A program made the position numbers and the translations under genes. Below, piece after piece: positions 1-7,548 of a stretch of 64,000 nucleotides of DNA. The DNA comes from Soonwooa sp. (lineage in GTDB: Bacteria; Bacteroidota; Bacteroidia; Flavobacteriales; Weeksellaceae): assembly GCF_030151385.1 (NCBI RefSeq), contig NZ_JASLDS010000016.1:20098-84097 (forward strand), read 5' to 3'. The notes beneath the pieces were generated by a model. It worked only from the letters and a program-made list of their open reading frames with translations, made no database searches and was not told where the DNA came from. Within the stretch, counting starts at the first letter, position 1. The number at the start of each line of letters is the position of its first letter.

Positions 1-341
1 TAACAGTAGCTTTTGGTGTTCGTAATTTTGAAAATCTTGAAAAAGGTTTAACAGAATTAAAAAGAGTTGTGAAAAATAACAAAAGTGTTTATATATTAGA
101 GTTCTCAAAAGTTGAAGGATTTATGGGTCCATTTTATATGTTTTATTTTAAAAACATTTTACCTGCAATTGGCAAGTTGGTGTCCAAAGATAATAGAGCT
201 TACACTTATCTTCCAGACTCTGTAAATGCTTTTCCTTTTGGAGAAAAAATGAAAAATATATTATTGCAAACAGGTTTTACAAAAGTAGAATACAAAAAGT
301 TAAGCCTAGGAATTGCAACTATTTATAAAGCCACAAAATAG
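1..341 (+). CDS. ubiE: Demethylmenaquinone/ubiquinone methyltransferase UbiE, C-terminal part
   Basis: Cut by the window edge; the frame is open from base 3 and ends at TAG 339-341. The readable part begins TVAFGVRNFENLEKGLTELK, the conserved C-terminal half of the UbiE/MenG SAM-dependent methyltransferase family, followed by FGPFYMFYFKNILPAIG-like and AFPFGEKM segments. UbiE carries out the C-methylation that converts demethylmenaquinone to menaquinone, the respiratory quinone of flavobacteria. A GTG at 69 could be mistaken for a start, but homology continues upstream of it. porT begins 5 bases after the stop, so the two are probably co-transcribed, an arrangement I recall as common in Bacteroidota. 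Confidence 0.9.
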   Translation, partial: TVAFGVRNFENLEKGLTELKRVVKNNKSVYILEFSKVEGFMGPFYMFYFKNILPAIGKLVSKDNRAYTYLPDSVNAFPFGEKMKNILLQTGFTKVEYKKLSLGIATIYKATK

Positions 342-345
342 TAAG

Positions 346-1140
346 ATGATAAAACTGAAACTAAAACATCTTGTAGCGTTAGGACTTCTGGCAAGCTTCA
401 CAGCTAATGCGCAGTTAACGGACATTTTCAGAAAAAGCGATAAAATTGACAATCTTGAGGATTTTGATACACAAAAATTCAGTTGGGGATTTTATCTTGC
501 GGCCAATAATTTTGACTCCAAACTTGTTTTGGATCCTCATTATGGGATGAATGGTCAGCAAAATCTTATCACTTCAAAACCAGGTTTTAGTTTTGGTGCA
601 GGACTTATTGGTAAAATGCGTCTTAACGATTATCTTGATCTTCGCGTTGAACCAGGATTGCACTTTACTGAAAGAGAATATACTTTTAATACGCAGTCGA
701 ATGATCAATATGCTGGCGGAACATCACAATTTCCGGCATTTGATACCCACCCCCTTACAGACATTGAAAAAGTAAAAAATGTGAAGTCAACTTATCTTGA
801 TGTTCCGATTTTGTTAGAAGTGCATGGTGACAGATGGTACAATACAAGACCTTACGCCGCTGCGGGTGTCAATTATTTGATGAATTTACAATCAAACGAA
901 AAAAGTGTGGAAGATAACTCGAATAACATTTTTCGTTCGACCACACATAATTTTGGATGGACAGCAGAATTGGGAATACAACTTTACTTTAGCAGATTTA
1001 AGCTTACACCTGCAATCCGTGGAACTTTCTTTATGAATAACGAAATTGTAGCAGATAACCCAGAAACTGCACCTTATTGGGCTGCTGGTATTTCGACAAT
1101 GCAAACACATGCTTTCATGTTCGTTCTTAAATTTGAATAA
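346..1140 (+). CDS. porT: PorT family outer-membrane protein (type IX secretion)
   Basis: 264 residues starting MIKLKLKHLVALG with a signal peptide ending ASFTANA-Q. The start at 346 is preferred over the in-frame upstream codon at 313 because it gives a clean signal peptide and avoids overlap with ubiE. The mature part has alternating strands rich in Phe, Tyr and Gly, such as FSWGFYLAANNFDSKLV and LDLRVEPGLHF, and ends in FMFVLKFE, as expected for a small beta-barrel. PorT/SprT is a component of the type IX secretion system of gliding and pathogenic Bacteroidota. Its position directly after ubiE supports the call. It is consistent with T9SS cargo proteins elsewhere in the window. Confidence 0.85.
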   Translation: MIKLKLKHLVALGLLASFTANAQLTDIFRKSDKIDNLEDFDTQKFSWGFYLAANNFDSKLVLDPHYGMNGQQNLITSKPGFSFGAGLIGKMRLNDYLDLRVEPGLHFTEREYTFNTQSNDQYAGGTSQFPAFDTHPLTDIEKVKNVKSTYLDVPILLEVHGDRWYNTRPYAAAGVNYLMNLQSNEKSVEDNSNNIFRSTTHNFGWTAELGIQLYFSRFKLTPAIRGTFFMNNEIVADNPETAPYWAAGISTMQTHAFMFVLKFE

Positions 1141-1158
1141 TAATTTTTACAAATAATA

Positions 1159-1188
1159 TTGTTTTATTAAAAAACATTTATACATTTG
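1159..1188 (+). promoter_or_regulatory. Promoter of the trp operon
   Basis: TTG at 1159-1161, a 19-base spacer, then TACATTTG at 1181-1188. This matches the Bacteroidota sigma-factor consensus TTG-N19-TANNTTTG. Transcription should start about 4-6 bases past the box, essentially at the trpL start codon (1193). Confidence 0.7.
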
Positions 1189-1192
1189 CCTC

Positions 1193-1252
1193 ATGAATTT
1201 ATCATTAAACAAAAACTGGTGGTGGTCTTCAAAATCTTGGTCAAGGTCTTGA
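1193..1252 (+). CDS. trpL: trp operon leader peptide
   Basis: A 19-codon ORF, MNLSLNKNWWWSSKSWSRS, with three consecutive Trp codons at 1217-1225 and a fourth at 1238-1240; the stop is TGA 1250-1252. Trp is a rare residue, so four in 19 codons immediately before trpE is diagnostic of a ribosome-mediated attenuation leader. The TANNTTTG box ends only four bases before ATG, so the mRNA is probably leaderless. The last Trp codon and stop codon lie inside the segment that can form the antiterminator with 1300-1310. Confidence 0.9.
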   Translation: MNLSLNKNWWWSSKSWSRS

Positions 1253-1310
1253 AGCCATTCGGCTTTTTGTATAGTGTAGAAATAAAATATTAAATCACAA
1301 AGACTTTGAC
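1240..1310 (+). promoter_or_regulatory. trp antiterminator pairing (segments 2:3)
   Basis: Segment GTCAAGGTCTT (1240-1250) is complementary to AAGACTTTGAC (1300-1310): 11 contiguous pairs with one G-U. The second strand is the 5' arm of the downstream terminator, so the two structures exclude each other. A ribosome stalled on WWW leaves 1240-1250 free, whereas one reaching the stop codon covers it. A small AAGCC/GGCTT hairpin (1252-1265) lies between. Confidence 0.8.
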
Positions 1311-1331
1311 GAATCCGTTAAAGTCTTTTTT
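1299..1331 (+). terminator. trp attenuator terminator
   Basis: Arms 1299-1310 and 1317-1328 form a 12-bp stem (one G-U) with loop GAATCC, ending in six T. It lies between the leader peptide and trpE (1373), where an attenuator is expected. Confidence 0.85.
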
Positions 1332-1372
1332 GTGGGATTTTGCGGCTTGGTCAAAACAAAAACAATCATAAG

Positions 1373-2794
1373 ATGAACATCAAACGCAATATCCAAATCA
1401 AAACAGCTGTTAAATCTCAATTAGCTGATCTCTTCACACCAATCGGAATTTACCTTAGACTTCGCGATCAGTTCCGTGATACAATTCTATTAGAAAGTGC
1501 TGGAAATCAAAACGATGACAAAAACTATTCTTTCATTTGTATTAATGCAATCGCCGGCATCGAAATCCGAAATCACAACGAAGCAGAACTAAAATTTCCT
1601 TTAGAAAATCCTTTTAAAGTCCAATTAGAGAATCAAAAACTAACCGAGATTCTTCAAGACTTTTCCAAAAGTTTCATTTGCGAAAAATCAAGTTTAGAAA
1701 TTGGAAAACAAGCTCAAGGACTTTTTGGATATACAAGTTATGATGCCATTCCTTTCTTTGAGAATATTAAATTTAAAGAAAAAGGCGACGAAACCAAAAT
1801 CCCACTTCTTCGTTACAGATTATATCAATATGTTATTGCAATCAACCATCACAACGACGAAATGTACATCATCGAAAACAAAATCGATGCTCTAAAATCC
1901 GAAATTTCTTTGGTCGAAAACATTATCAATCAAAAAAATGCACCAATTTTTCCTTTCGAAAAAATCGGAGAAGAAACTTCCAATCTAACTGATCAAGACT
2001 ATTTAGATTTGGTGGAGCTTGCTAAAAAACATTGTTTCCGTGGAGACGTTTTCCAATTGGTTTTAAGCAGAAGATTCGAACAACAATTCCGTGGTGACGA
2101 ATTCAATGTTTACCGTGCTTTGCGAAATATAAATCCGTCGCCTTATTTGTTTTTCTTCGATTATGGCGATTACAAATTAATGGGATCCAGTCCCGAAAGT
2201 CAATTGATTATCAAAGATGGAAAAGCCATAATTCATCCTATTGCAGGAACTTTCAAACGAACAGGAAATATAGAAATCGATTTACAATCAGCTGAAGAAC
2301 TCAAAAAAGACCCGAAAGAAAATGCAGAGCATACCATGTTGGTCGATTTAGCACGCAATGATTTGAGTATTCATGGGAAAAATACGATGGTTTCAAAACT
2401 CAAAGAAATCCATTTTTTCTCACATGTCATCCACATGGTTTCGGAAGTTATCGCAGATGTTTCAGAGAATCAAAATCCATACGAAATGATTGCAACAACC
2501 TTTCCACAAGGCACTTTGAGTGGTGCGCCAAAATATCGCGCTATGCAATTAATTGACGACTACGAAAAGACCTCACGAAGTTTTTATGCTGGTTGCATTG
2601 GATTTGTTGGCTTCGACGGCAGTTGTAATCAAGCGATTATGATTCGAACCTTTTTGAGCAAGGACAATCGTTTGTATTACCAAGCTGGCGCAGGTTTGGT
2701 GGCAAAATCGATTCCAGAAAATGAACTCCAAGAAGTCAATAATAAACTCGGAGCGCTCAAAAAAGCAATTTCAAAAGCCGAAAAAATGCATTAA
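1373..2794 (+). CDS. trpE: Anthranilate synthase component I
   Basis: 473 residues from ATG 1373. The codon at 1340 is in frame but lies just past the attenuator and is unlikely to be the start. TrpE converts chorismate plus ammonia (from TrpG) to anthranilate, the first committed step of Trp synthesis. The N-terminal LLES motif (about residues 39-42) is the conserved Trp feedback-binding site. The C-terminal chorismate-binding domain contains FQLVLSRRF, SPE, HPIAGTFKR, DLARND, TTFPQGTLSGAPK and YYQAGAGLV. It is the first structural gene of the operon; trpG is separate, with 203 bases of repeat-filled spacer between them. Confidence 0.97.
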   Translation: MNIKRNIQIKTAVKSQLADLFTPIGIYLRLRDQFRDTILLESAGNQNDDKNYSFICINAIAGIEIRNHNEAELKFPLENPFKVQLENQKLTEILQDFSKSFICEKSSLEIGKQAQGLFGYTSYDAIPFFENIKFKEKGDETKIPLLRYRLYQYVIAINHHNDEMYIIENKIDALKSEISLVENIINQKNAPIFPFEKIGEETSNLTDQDYLDLVELAKKHCFRGDVFQLVLSRRFEQQFRGDEFNVYRALRNINPSPYLFFFDYGDYKLMGSSPESQLIIKDGKAIIHPIAGTFKRTGNIEIDLQSAEELKKDPKENAEHTMLVDLARNDLSIHGKNTMVSKLKEIHFFSHVIHMVSEVIADVSENQNPYEMIATTFPQGTLSGAPKYRAMQLIDDYEKTSRSFYAGCIGFVGFDGSCNQAIMIRTFLSKDNRLYYQAGAGLVAKSIPENELQEVNNKLGALKKAISKAEKMH

Positions 2795-2800
2795 TTTTTG

Positions 2801-2883
2801 GGCAGCATTTCCGCCTTCCGCTCCCACTCTTTTTACCAAAGCTTTTGCCTTAAAAAAAAGGAGTTCCGCTCAAGTCGGGCTGC
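2801..2883 (+). repeat. Intergenic repeat, family B, copy 1
   Basis: The spacer between trpE and trpG holds an element bounded by GCAGC/GCTGC and containing TTCCGCCTTCCGCTCCCACT, T-rich, AAAGCTTTTGCC and then AAAAAAGGAGTTCC. The same order of blocks recurs at 4640-4746, and a more diverged reverse copy at 11059-11180. It has no coding potential. Confidence 0.6.
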
Positions 2884-2916
2884 AATTAATGAATAATAAA
2901 TTATCAAAAAACCAAG

Positions 2917-2963
2917 GAGTCCCAAAGGGACGACTTAACAAAGAATAGGATAAAATCCTATTT
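2917..2963 (+). repeat. REP element (RAYT-associated), copy a
   Basis: Two short hairpins in tandem: GTCCC-AAA-GGGAC (2919-2931) and AATAGGAT-AAA-ATCCTATT (2944-2962), joined by GACTTAACAAAG. It has the same architecture as the elements flanking the transposase at 6943-7395, and lies about 4 kb from it. Confidence 0.75.
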
Positions 2964-2997
2964 GAAATAATTGATTTGAAAATTCAAAAATAAAAAC

Positions 2998-3567
2998 ATG
3001 AAAAACCAAATTCTCGTCTTCGACAACTACGACAGTTTTACATACAACCTTGTGCAGATGATAGAACAAATCACAGGTCACGAGATAGACGTTTTCAGAA
3101 ACGATGAAATTCCATTAGAAAACATTGCCCAATATGACAAAATTATTTTGTCGCCTGGTCCGGGAATTCCATCAGAAGCAGGAATACTTTTAGAAGTCAT
3201 CAAAACTTATGCGCCAACCAAATCCATTTTTGGAGTTTGTCTTGGTCAACAAGCAATTGCCGAAGCTTTTGGAGGAAGTTTAATCAACCTTTCCGAGATT
3301 TATCATGGCGTTGCTACAACAGCAAAACAAACTAAAGAACATTCGCTTTTCAAGAATTTACCAGAAAATTTAGAAGTCGGACGTTATCATTCTTGGGCGG
3401 TTAATCCACAAGGCTTTCCCGAAGAATTAGAAATAACATCAGTCGATGATAAAGGCATGATTATGAGCTTAAAACACAAAACGTATGACGTTCACGCTGT
3501 GCAATATCATCCCGAAAGTATTTTAACACCGCAAGGAAAACAAATTTTAGAAAACTTTTTAAAATAG
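2998..3567 (+). CDS. trpG: Anthranilate synthase component II (glutamine amidotransferase)
   Basis: 189 residues, a single class I glutamine amidotransferase domain of the usual length. The catalytic triad is visible: nucleophile Cys81 in GVCLGQQ, and His171/Glu173 in YHPES. LSPGPG near residue 52 forms the oxyanion region. It hydrolyses glutamine and passes ammonia to TrpE; paralogous PabA proteins share this fold, but the place in the operon favours TrpG. Some TrpG proteins are fused to TrpD; here they are separate, with 80 bases between. Confidence 0.96.
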   Translation: MKNQILVFDNYDSFTYNLVQMIEQITGHEIDVFRNDEIPLENIAQYDKIILSPGPGIPSEAGILLEVIKTYAPTKSIFGVCLGQQAIAEAFGGSLINLSEIYHGVATTAKQTKEHSLFKNLPENLEVGRYHSWAVNPQGFPEELEITSVDDKGMIMSLKHKTYDVHAVQYHPESILTPQGKQILENFLK

Positions 3568-3647
3568 TTTTTGGTACTAAGTATTTAGTTTTTAGCAATA
3601 ATTAATTCTAAAAACCATAAACAAAACGCTAAAAACCACCACAGATT

Positions 3648-4631
3648 ATGAAACAAATTTTAGAATATCTTTTCAATCATCAGACGCTCTCAAAATCCGA
3701 AGCCAAAGCTATTTTAACAGAAATTTCGATGAACAAATTCAATGATAGCGAAGTCACAGCATTCATCACGGTTTTCATGATGCGCAGCATTACTTTGGAC
3801 GAGTTTGATGGATTTCGTGAGGCTTTATTGCAACTGTGTACGAAAGTTGACCTTGGCACGGACGATGTAGTCGATATCGTTGGGACAGGAGGCGACGGAA
3901 AAGACACGTTCAACATATCTACTTTGGCGAGTTTTGTGGTTGCTGGCGCAGGTCAAAAAGTAGCAAAACATGGCAATTATGCAGCATCTTCGGTAAGCGG
4001 CTCGTCAAATGTTTTAGAAGAATTGGGTTATAAATTCAAGTCAAATGATGCAGATTTACAGCAAGATTTAGAAAAAGCCAACATTTGTTTTTTGCATGCG
4101 CCTTTGTTTCATCCTGCATTAAAAACTGTGGCGCCGCTTCGTAAACAATTGGGTTTGAAGACATTTTTCAACTTGATGGGACCTTTAGTGAATCCTGCGC
4201 AGCCAAAATACTCGATAATTGGTGTTGCAAACTTAGAAATCGCACGCATTTATCAATATTTACTTCAAAAAGAAAATAAAAACTTCATGTTGGTTAATGC
4301 CCTGGATGGCTATGATGAAATTTCGTTAACAGCTGATTCCAAAGTATTTACACAACAAGGTGAAAAGATATTTTCGGCGCAAGATTTAGGTTTTAACAAT
4401 CTAAAACCAAGAGATATTTTCGGTGGAAAAACCAAAGCTGAGGCAGCTAAAATCTTCATGTCAGTTTTACAAGGCGATGCGACGGAAGCTCAAAATAAAG
4501 TCGTGTGCGTTAATGCTGCAATGGCTTTACTAAACACAGAAAAATATGGTAATTACGAAGATTGCTTGGCCTTAGCAAGCGAAAGTTTAACATCAAAAAA
4601 AGCACTTAAAGCCTTTCAAAATTTACTTTAA
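3648..4631 (+). CDS. trpD: Anthranilate phosphoribosyltransferase
   Basis: 327 residues, normal for the family. It joins anthranilate to PRPP, giving N-(5-phosphoribosyl)anthranilate. Conserved motifs are GTGGDGKDTFNIST (PRPP-binding glycine loop, about residues 78-91), KHGNYAASSVSGSSNVLEELG, and FFNLMGPLVNP. Upstream DNA at 3568-3647 is AT-rich with short repeated pieces of CTAAAAACC and no obvious promoter, so it should be read from the trp promoter. Confidence 0.96.
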   Translation: MKQILEYLFNHQTLSKSEAKAILTEISMNKFNDSEVTAFITVFMMRSITLDEFDGFREALLQLCTKVDLGTDDVVDIVGTGGDGKDTFNISTLASFVVAGAGQKVAKHGNYAASSVSGSSNVLEELGYKFKSNDADLQQDLEKANICFLHAPLFHPALKTVAPLRKQLGLKTFFNLMGPLVNPAQPKYSIIGVANLEIARIYQYLLQKENKNFMLVNALDGYDEISLTADSKVFTQQGEKIFSAQDLGFNNLKPRDIFGGKTKAEAAKIFMSVLQGDATEAQNKVVCVNAAMALLNTEKYGNYEDCLALASESLTSKKALKAFQNLL

Positions 4632-4639
4632 TATTTGTG

Positions 4640-4746
4640 CGTCTTTTCCGCCGAAGTTTATACTGCGGAAAGTCGAAGTATTCCCACTTTTTTTGTAAAA
4701 GCTTTTTGCCAAACAAAAAAAAAGGAGTTCCAATCAAATCGAGGAA
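4640..4746 (+). repeat. Intergenic repeat, family B, copy 2
   Basis: The spacer between trpD and trpC holds TTTTCCGCCGAAGT, TTCCCACTTTTTTT, AAAAGCTTTTTGCC and AAAAAAAAAGGAGTTCC, the same block order as at 2801-2883. The outer arms are more diverged than in that copy. Confidence 0.55.
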
Positions 4747-4832
4747 CAAGATTCATCGATTCAAATAACAAACTGAAGAAATGAGATAAGTAGGGACACA
4801 GATTCTAAAACAATAGAAAATTAAGTAACAGA

Positions 4833-5612
4833 ATGACAATTTTAGACAAAATCATACAACGCAAAAAGCAAGAACTTGAAGTTTCAAAAACGAAAGTCAG
4901 CCTGCAACAATTAAAAGACTCCGAGTTTTTTAACAGAGAAACTTTTTCACTAAAAGACACGTTAAAAAGCAAATCAGGTATTATTGCAGAGTTCAAAAGA
5001 CAATCCCCAAGCAAAGGCTTTATTAACAACCAATTTTCGTCTTTGGAAGTTGTTACAGCTTACGAAAAATTTGGAGCAAGTGCAGTTTCTATTTTGACAG
5101 ATTCGGATTTTTTTGGAGGAAATTTTGAAGATATTATTTCTGTTCGAAATCACATTAACATCCCAATTTTGCGTAAAGATTTTATGCTAGATGAGTATCA
5201 GTTTTACGAAGCAAAAGCAATTGGCGCTGATATTATTTTATTGATTGCTGCTTGTCTTTCTCCTGCTCAAGTTTCAGAATTTACAGATTTAGCGCACCAA
5301 CTTAATCTTGAAGTTTTACTAGAAATTCATTCAGAAGAAGAGTTAAAACATATTGATAAAAATGTTGATTTTATTGGCATCAACAACCGAAATCTCAAAG
5401 ATTTTAAGGTCGATTTACAACATTCAGTTATGCTTAAAAATCAACTTCCTAAAGATATTTTATCCATTGCTGAAAGCGGAATTTACGATGAGGAAGACTT
5501 CATTTTTTTAAAAGAGAAAGGATTTGATGGATTTTTGATGGGCGAATATTTTATGAAATCTGAAAATCCAAGAAACAAATTCGAAGAATTTGTAACTAAT
5601 GTATCAAAATAG
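4833..5612 (+). CDS. trpC: Indole-3-glycerol-phosphate synthase
   Basis: 259 residues forming one (beta/alpha)8 barrel. It closes the ring of carboxyphenylamino-deoxyribulose phosphate to indole-glycerol phosphate, with loss of CO2. The signature IAEFKRQSPSKG contains catalytic Glu53 and Lys55; further motifs are SILTDSDFFGG, ILRKDFMLDEYQ, GINNRNL and AESGI. trpF follows after 17 bases. It is not fused to trpF, unlike the enterobacterial enzyme. Confidence 0.96.
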   Translation: MTILDKIIQRKKQELEVSKTKVSLQQLKDSEFFNRETFSLKDTLKSKSGIIAEFKRQSPSKGFINNQFSSLEVVTAYEKFGASAVSILTDSDFFGGNFEDIISVRNHINIPILRKDFMLDEYQFYEAKAIGADIILLIAACLSPAQVSEFTDLAHQLNLEVLLEIHSEEELKHIDKNVDFIGINNRNLKDFKVDLQHSVMLKNQLPKDILSIAESGIYDEEDFIFLKEKGFDGFLMGEYFMKSENPRNKFEEFVTNVSK

Positions 5613-5629
5613 AAATTTACCATTCGAAA

Positions 5630-6844
5630 ATGCAATCTAAAATCTCAAATCTAGAATCTCAAATCCAATTGAAAGTCTGCGGATTGACAAAGCTTGACCA
5701 AATCCAAGAATTGGTTGCAATGGATGTTGACTTTTTAGGATTTATCTTTTACGAAAAGTCTCCAAGATTTGTGTTAAATCATTTAAGTTTAGAACAAATT
5801 TCAGAAATCAATAGTCAGGGAAAAGTCGGCGTATTTGTAAATGGAACAATAGAAAACATTCTAGAAGCAACCGAAAAAGTAAAACTCAATTACATTCAAT
5901 TGCATGGTGATGAAGACGAAAATTTTGTTTTAGAATTAAGGCAAAAACTTTCAAACAAAATAAAAATTATCAAAGTTATTCGAGTTGGAAATGATATTTT
6001 GGAAATCAAAAAAAAATTAGCGAAAATCTCAAATCTCAAATCTCAAATCTCAAATCTACTATTCGATACCGATTCCAAAGCTTTTGGCGGGACAGGAAAA
6101 TCCTTTGATTGGTCAATATTAAACGAATTAGAAATTCCATTGCCTTATTTTTTGAGTGGTGGAATTTCAGAAGAGAACATCCAACAATTAACAAGTTTAA
6201 AACAAAAACCTATTGCCTTGGACATCAATTCAAAATTCGAAATTGAAGCAGGTAATAAGGATATTGAAAAAATCAAAAGTTTCAAATATAAAATGAATTC
6301 TAACTTAAAATACATCATCAAAAAAGCGTCCGAAATAAGCGATGAAGACATCAAAACAATTCTAAATCTCTGGGAAATTGAAGCTTGGAAAAATATGAGT
6401 TCGCAAGATTTTAAAACTTACTTCCAAGACACCGAATTTCAATTTTTACTAAACGAACAAAATGAAATTTTAGCTTTGCTAAGACTCAATCCAAATTTTG
6501 TTTTAGAGATTGACCATGAAAAATTTCAGTTCACTGAAATGGTTGGCTTAGTCGCAGCTGTCAAAGGACAATCTTACGGAAGCGTGCTCTTACAACGATT
6601 TGCTCAAAATGCTAAAGAAAACAATCGTCAAATTATAAGTTTCTGTGAAGCGCCTTTAAGAAATTTCTACCGAAGAAATAACATCGAAATTCTGAAAAAC
6701 AAAGCGAAATTTATCCAAGAATTTGATGATGGAACTTGGCAAACTTCAGAAGATGATGATATTTTAATTATTAACTTAAATCCTGAAAACAAAAATAGTC
6801 TCGCACAACTCAATGAAAATAATATTGCAAGTTTCTATTCGTAA
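5630..6844 (+). CDS. trpF: Phosphoribosylanthranilate isomerase fused to a GNAT-like domain
   Basis: 404 residues, about twice the length of a normal TrpF. Residues 1-221 are a TrpF barrel with catalytic Cys17 (KVCGLTK), Asp146 (LLFDT), GGTGKSFDW and FLSGGI. From Met222 (ATG 6293, same frame, no stop between) a second domain continues, with FTEMVGLVAAVKGQSYGSVL and RNFYRRN, resembling the acetyl-CoA-binding motif and C-terminal region of GNAT acetyltransferases. Loss of the trpF stop codon would explain the fusion; Met222 may still act as an internal start. AAATCTC heptamers encode the N-terminus and an insertion at residues 132-143 (KISNLKSQISNL), just before the catalytic Asp. The substrate of the second domain is unknown. 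Confidence 0.85.
   Translation: MQSKISNLESQIQLKVCGLTKLDQIQELVAMDVDFLGFIFYEKSPRFVLNHLSLEQISEINSQGKVGVFVNGTIENILEATEKVKLNYIQLHGDEDENFVLELRQKLSNKIKIIKVIRVGNDILEIKKKLAKISNLKSQISNLLFDTDSKAFGGTGKSFDWSILNELEIPLPYFLSGGISEENIQQLTSLKQKPIALDINSKFEIEAGNKDIEKIKSFKYKMNSNLKYIIKKASEISDEDIKTILNLWEIEAWKNMSSQDFKTYFQDTEFQFLLNEQNEILALLRLNPNFVLEIDHEKFQFTEMVGLVAAVKGQSYGSVLLQRFAQNAKENNRQIISFCEAPLRNFYRRNNIEILKNKAKFIQEFDDGTWQTSEDDDILIINLNPENKNSLAQLNENNIASFYS
5636..5664 (+). repeat. Heptanucleotide tract (AAATCTC-like), start of trpF
   Basis: About four imperfect units of AAATCTC run directly after the trpF start codon and encode SKISNLESQI. It is related to the tract at 6023-6057 and to degenerate AAATYTC units upstream of hutU at 27928-27953. 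Confidence 0.6.
6023..6057 (+). repeat. Heptanucleotide tract (AAATCTC)n inside trpF
   Basis: Nearly five perfect copies of a 7-base unit within coding sequence. Because seven is not a multiple of three, gain or loss of one unit would shift the frame of the fused gene. Confidence 0.75.
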
Positions 6845-6860
6845 ATAAAATAATTTAGAA

Positions 6861-6907
6861 AGTCCCAAAGAGACGATTTAAATAAGAATCGGATAAAATC
6901 CGATTTA
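6861..6907 (+). repeat. REP element, copy b, 5' flank of RAYT
   Basis: GTCCC-AAA-GAGAC (6862-6874, one mismatch) and AATCGGAT-AAA-ATCCGATT (6887-6905). Compared with copy a, the second stem changed on both arms (TAGG/CCTA to TCGG/CCGA), so pairing is conserved while sequence varies. Confidence 0.75.
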
Positions 6908-6942
6908 TAGAATTCAATTTTTGGAAAAATAAAACGCAAATC

Positions 6943-7395
6943 ATGTCACAGTCATTAGTCAAAAATTATGTTCACATTATTTTCAGCACAAAAAATCGTG
7001 TTGATTTTATTGATGAAACGATAGAAAATGAATTGTTTTCGTACATCGCTTGCCTTTGTAAAGATTTCGAAAGCCAGGCAATACAAATTGGAGGCACAGA
7101 CAACCATATTCATATTTTGTGTTTGTTATCAAGAAAAATTGCTTTAATGAAACTTGTACAAGAAATAAAAGCACATTCTTCAAAATGGATAAAAACAAAA
7201 GCCGAAAAATATGAAAATTTCTTTTGGCAAGATGGTTACGGCGCATTTTCGGTAAGTCCAACTAATGTCAATACGGTCATTAATTATATTAAAAACCAAC
7301 GAGAACATCATAAAGAATTTGGTTTCAGGACCGAAATCCTTGAATACTATAAAAAATATCAAATTGAATACGACGAAAAATATCTTTGGGATTAG
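6943..7395 (+). CDS. REP-associated tyrosine transposase (IS200-like Y1 domain)
   Basis: 150 residues, a single Y1_Tnp (PF01797-type) domain. The HUH motif is HIH (His55, His57, in DNHIHIL) and the likely nucleophile is Tyr115 in VINYIKNQREHH. The N-terminal VHIIFSTKNR and FFWQDGYGAFSV are typical of this family. Such enzymes nick single-stranded DNA at hairpins. Here it stands alone, without IS ends, between trpF and trpB, with a forward REP upstream and reverse REPs downstream, the RAYT arrangement. Reading the operon through these hairpins may affect trpB expression. It looks intact, not decayed. Confidence 0.88.
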   Translation: MSQSLVKNYVHIIFSTKNRVDFIDETIENELFSYIACLCKDFESQAIQIGGTDNHIHILCLLSRKIALMKLVQEIKAHSSKWIKTKAEKYENFFWQDGYGAFSVSPTNVNTVINYIKNQREHHKEFGFRTEILEYYKKYQIEYDEKYLWD

Positions 7396-7415
7396 TACAA
7401 TTAAAACCATATAAC

Positions 7416-7462
7416 GATAGGAATAACTTCCTATCCTTTGTTAAATCGTTCCTTGGGAACTC
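7416..7462 (-). repeat. REP element, copy c, 3' flank of RAYT
   Basis: Reverse orientation relative to copies a and b: GATAGGAA-TAAC-TTCCTATC (7416-7435), linker CTTTGTTAAATC, then GTTCC-TTG-GGAAC (7448-7460). Confidence 0.75.
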
Positions 7463-7497
7463 TTTTAAATAAAAAAATAAAACTAAAAATATATACT

Positions 7498-7517
7498 GAT
7501 AGGAATAGCTTCCTATC
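7498..7517 (-). repeat. Half REP element
   Basis: Only the larger hairpin is present, GATAGGAA-TAGC-TTCCTATC, between copies c and d. The second hairpin and linker are missing. Confidence 0.65.
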
Positions 7518-7548
7518 AAATATTTTAAAAAAAACAATACCATATAAC

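Noticed and set aside
892..1110. Minus-strand frame opposite porT
   Set aside because: Shadow of the porT coding sequence.
2721..2948. 75-codon plus-strand frame across the end of trpE and its spacer
   Set aside because: Half lies out of frame in trpE and the rest in interspersed repeats; no start context or family.
6943..7395. RAYT as a complete IS200/IS605 element
   Set aside because: No TnpB gene and no IS-type ends; the flanks are REP hairpins in inverted orientation.
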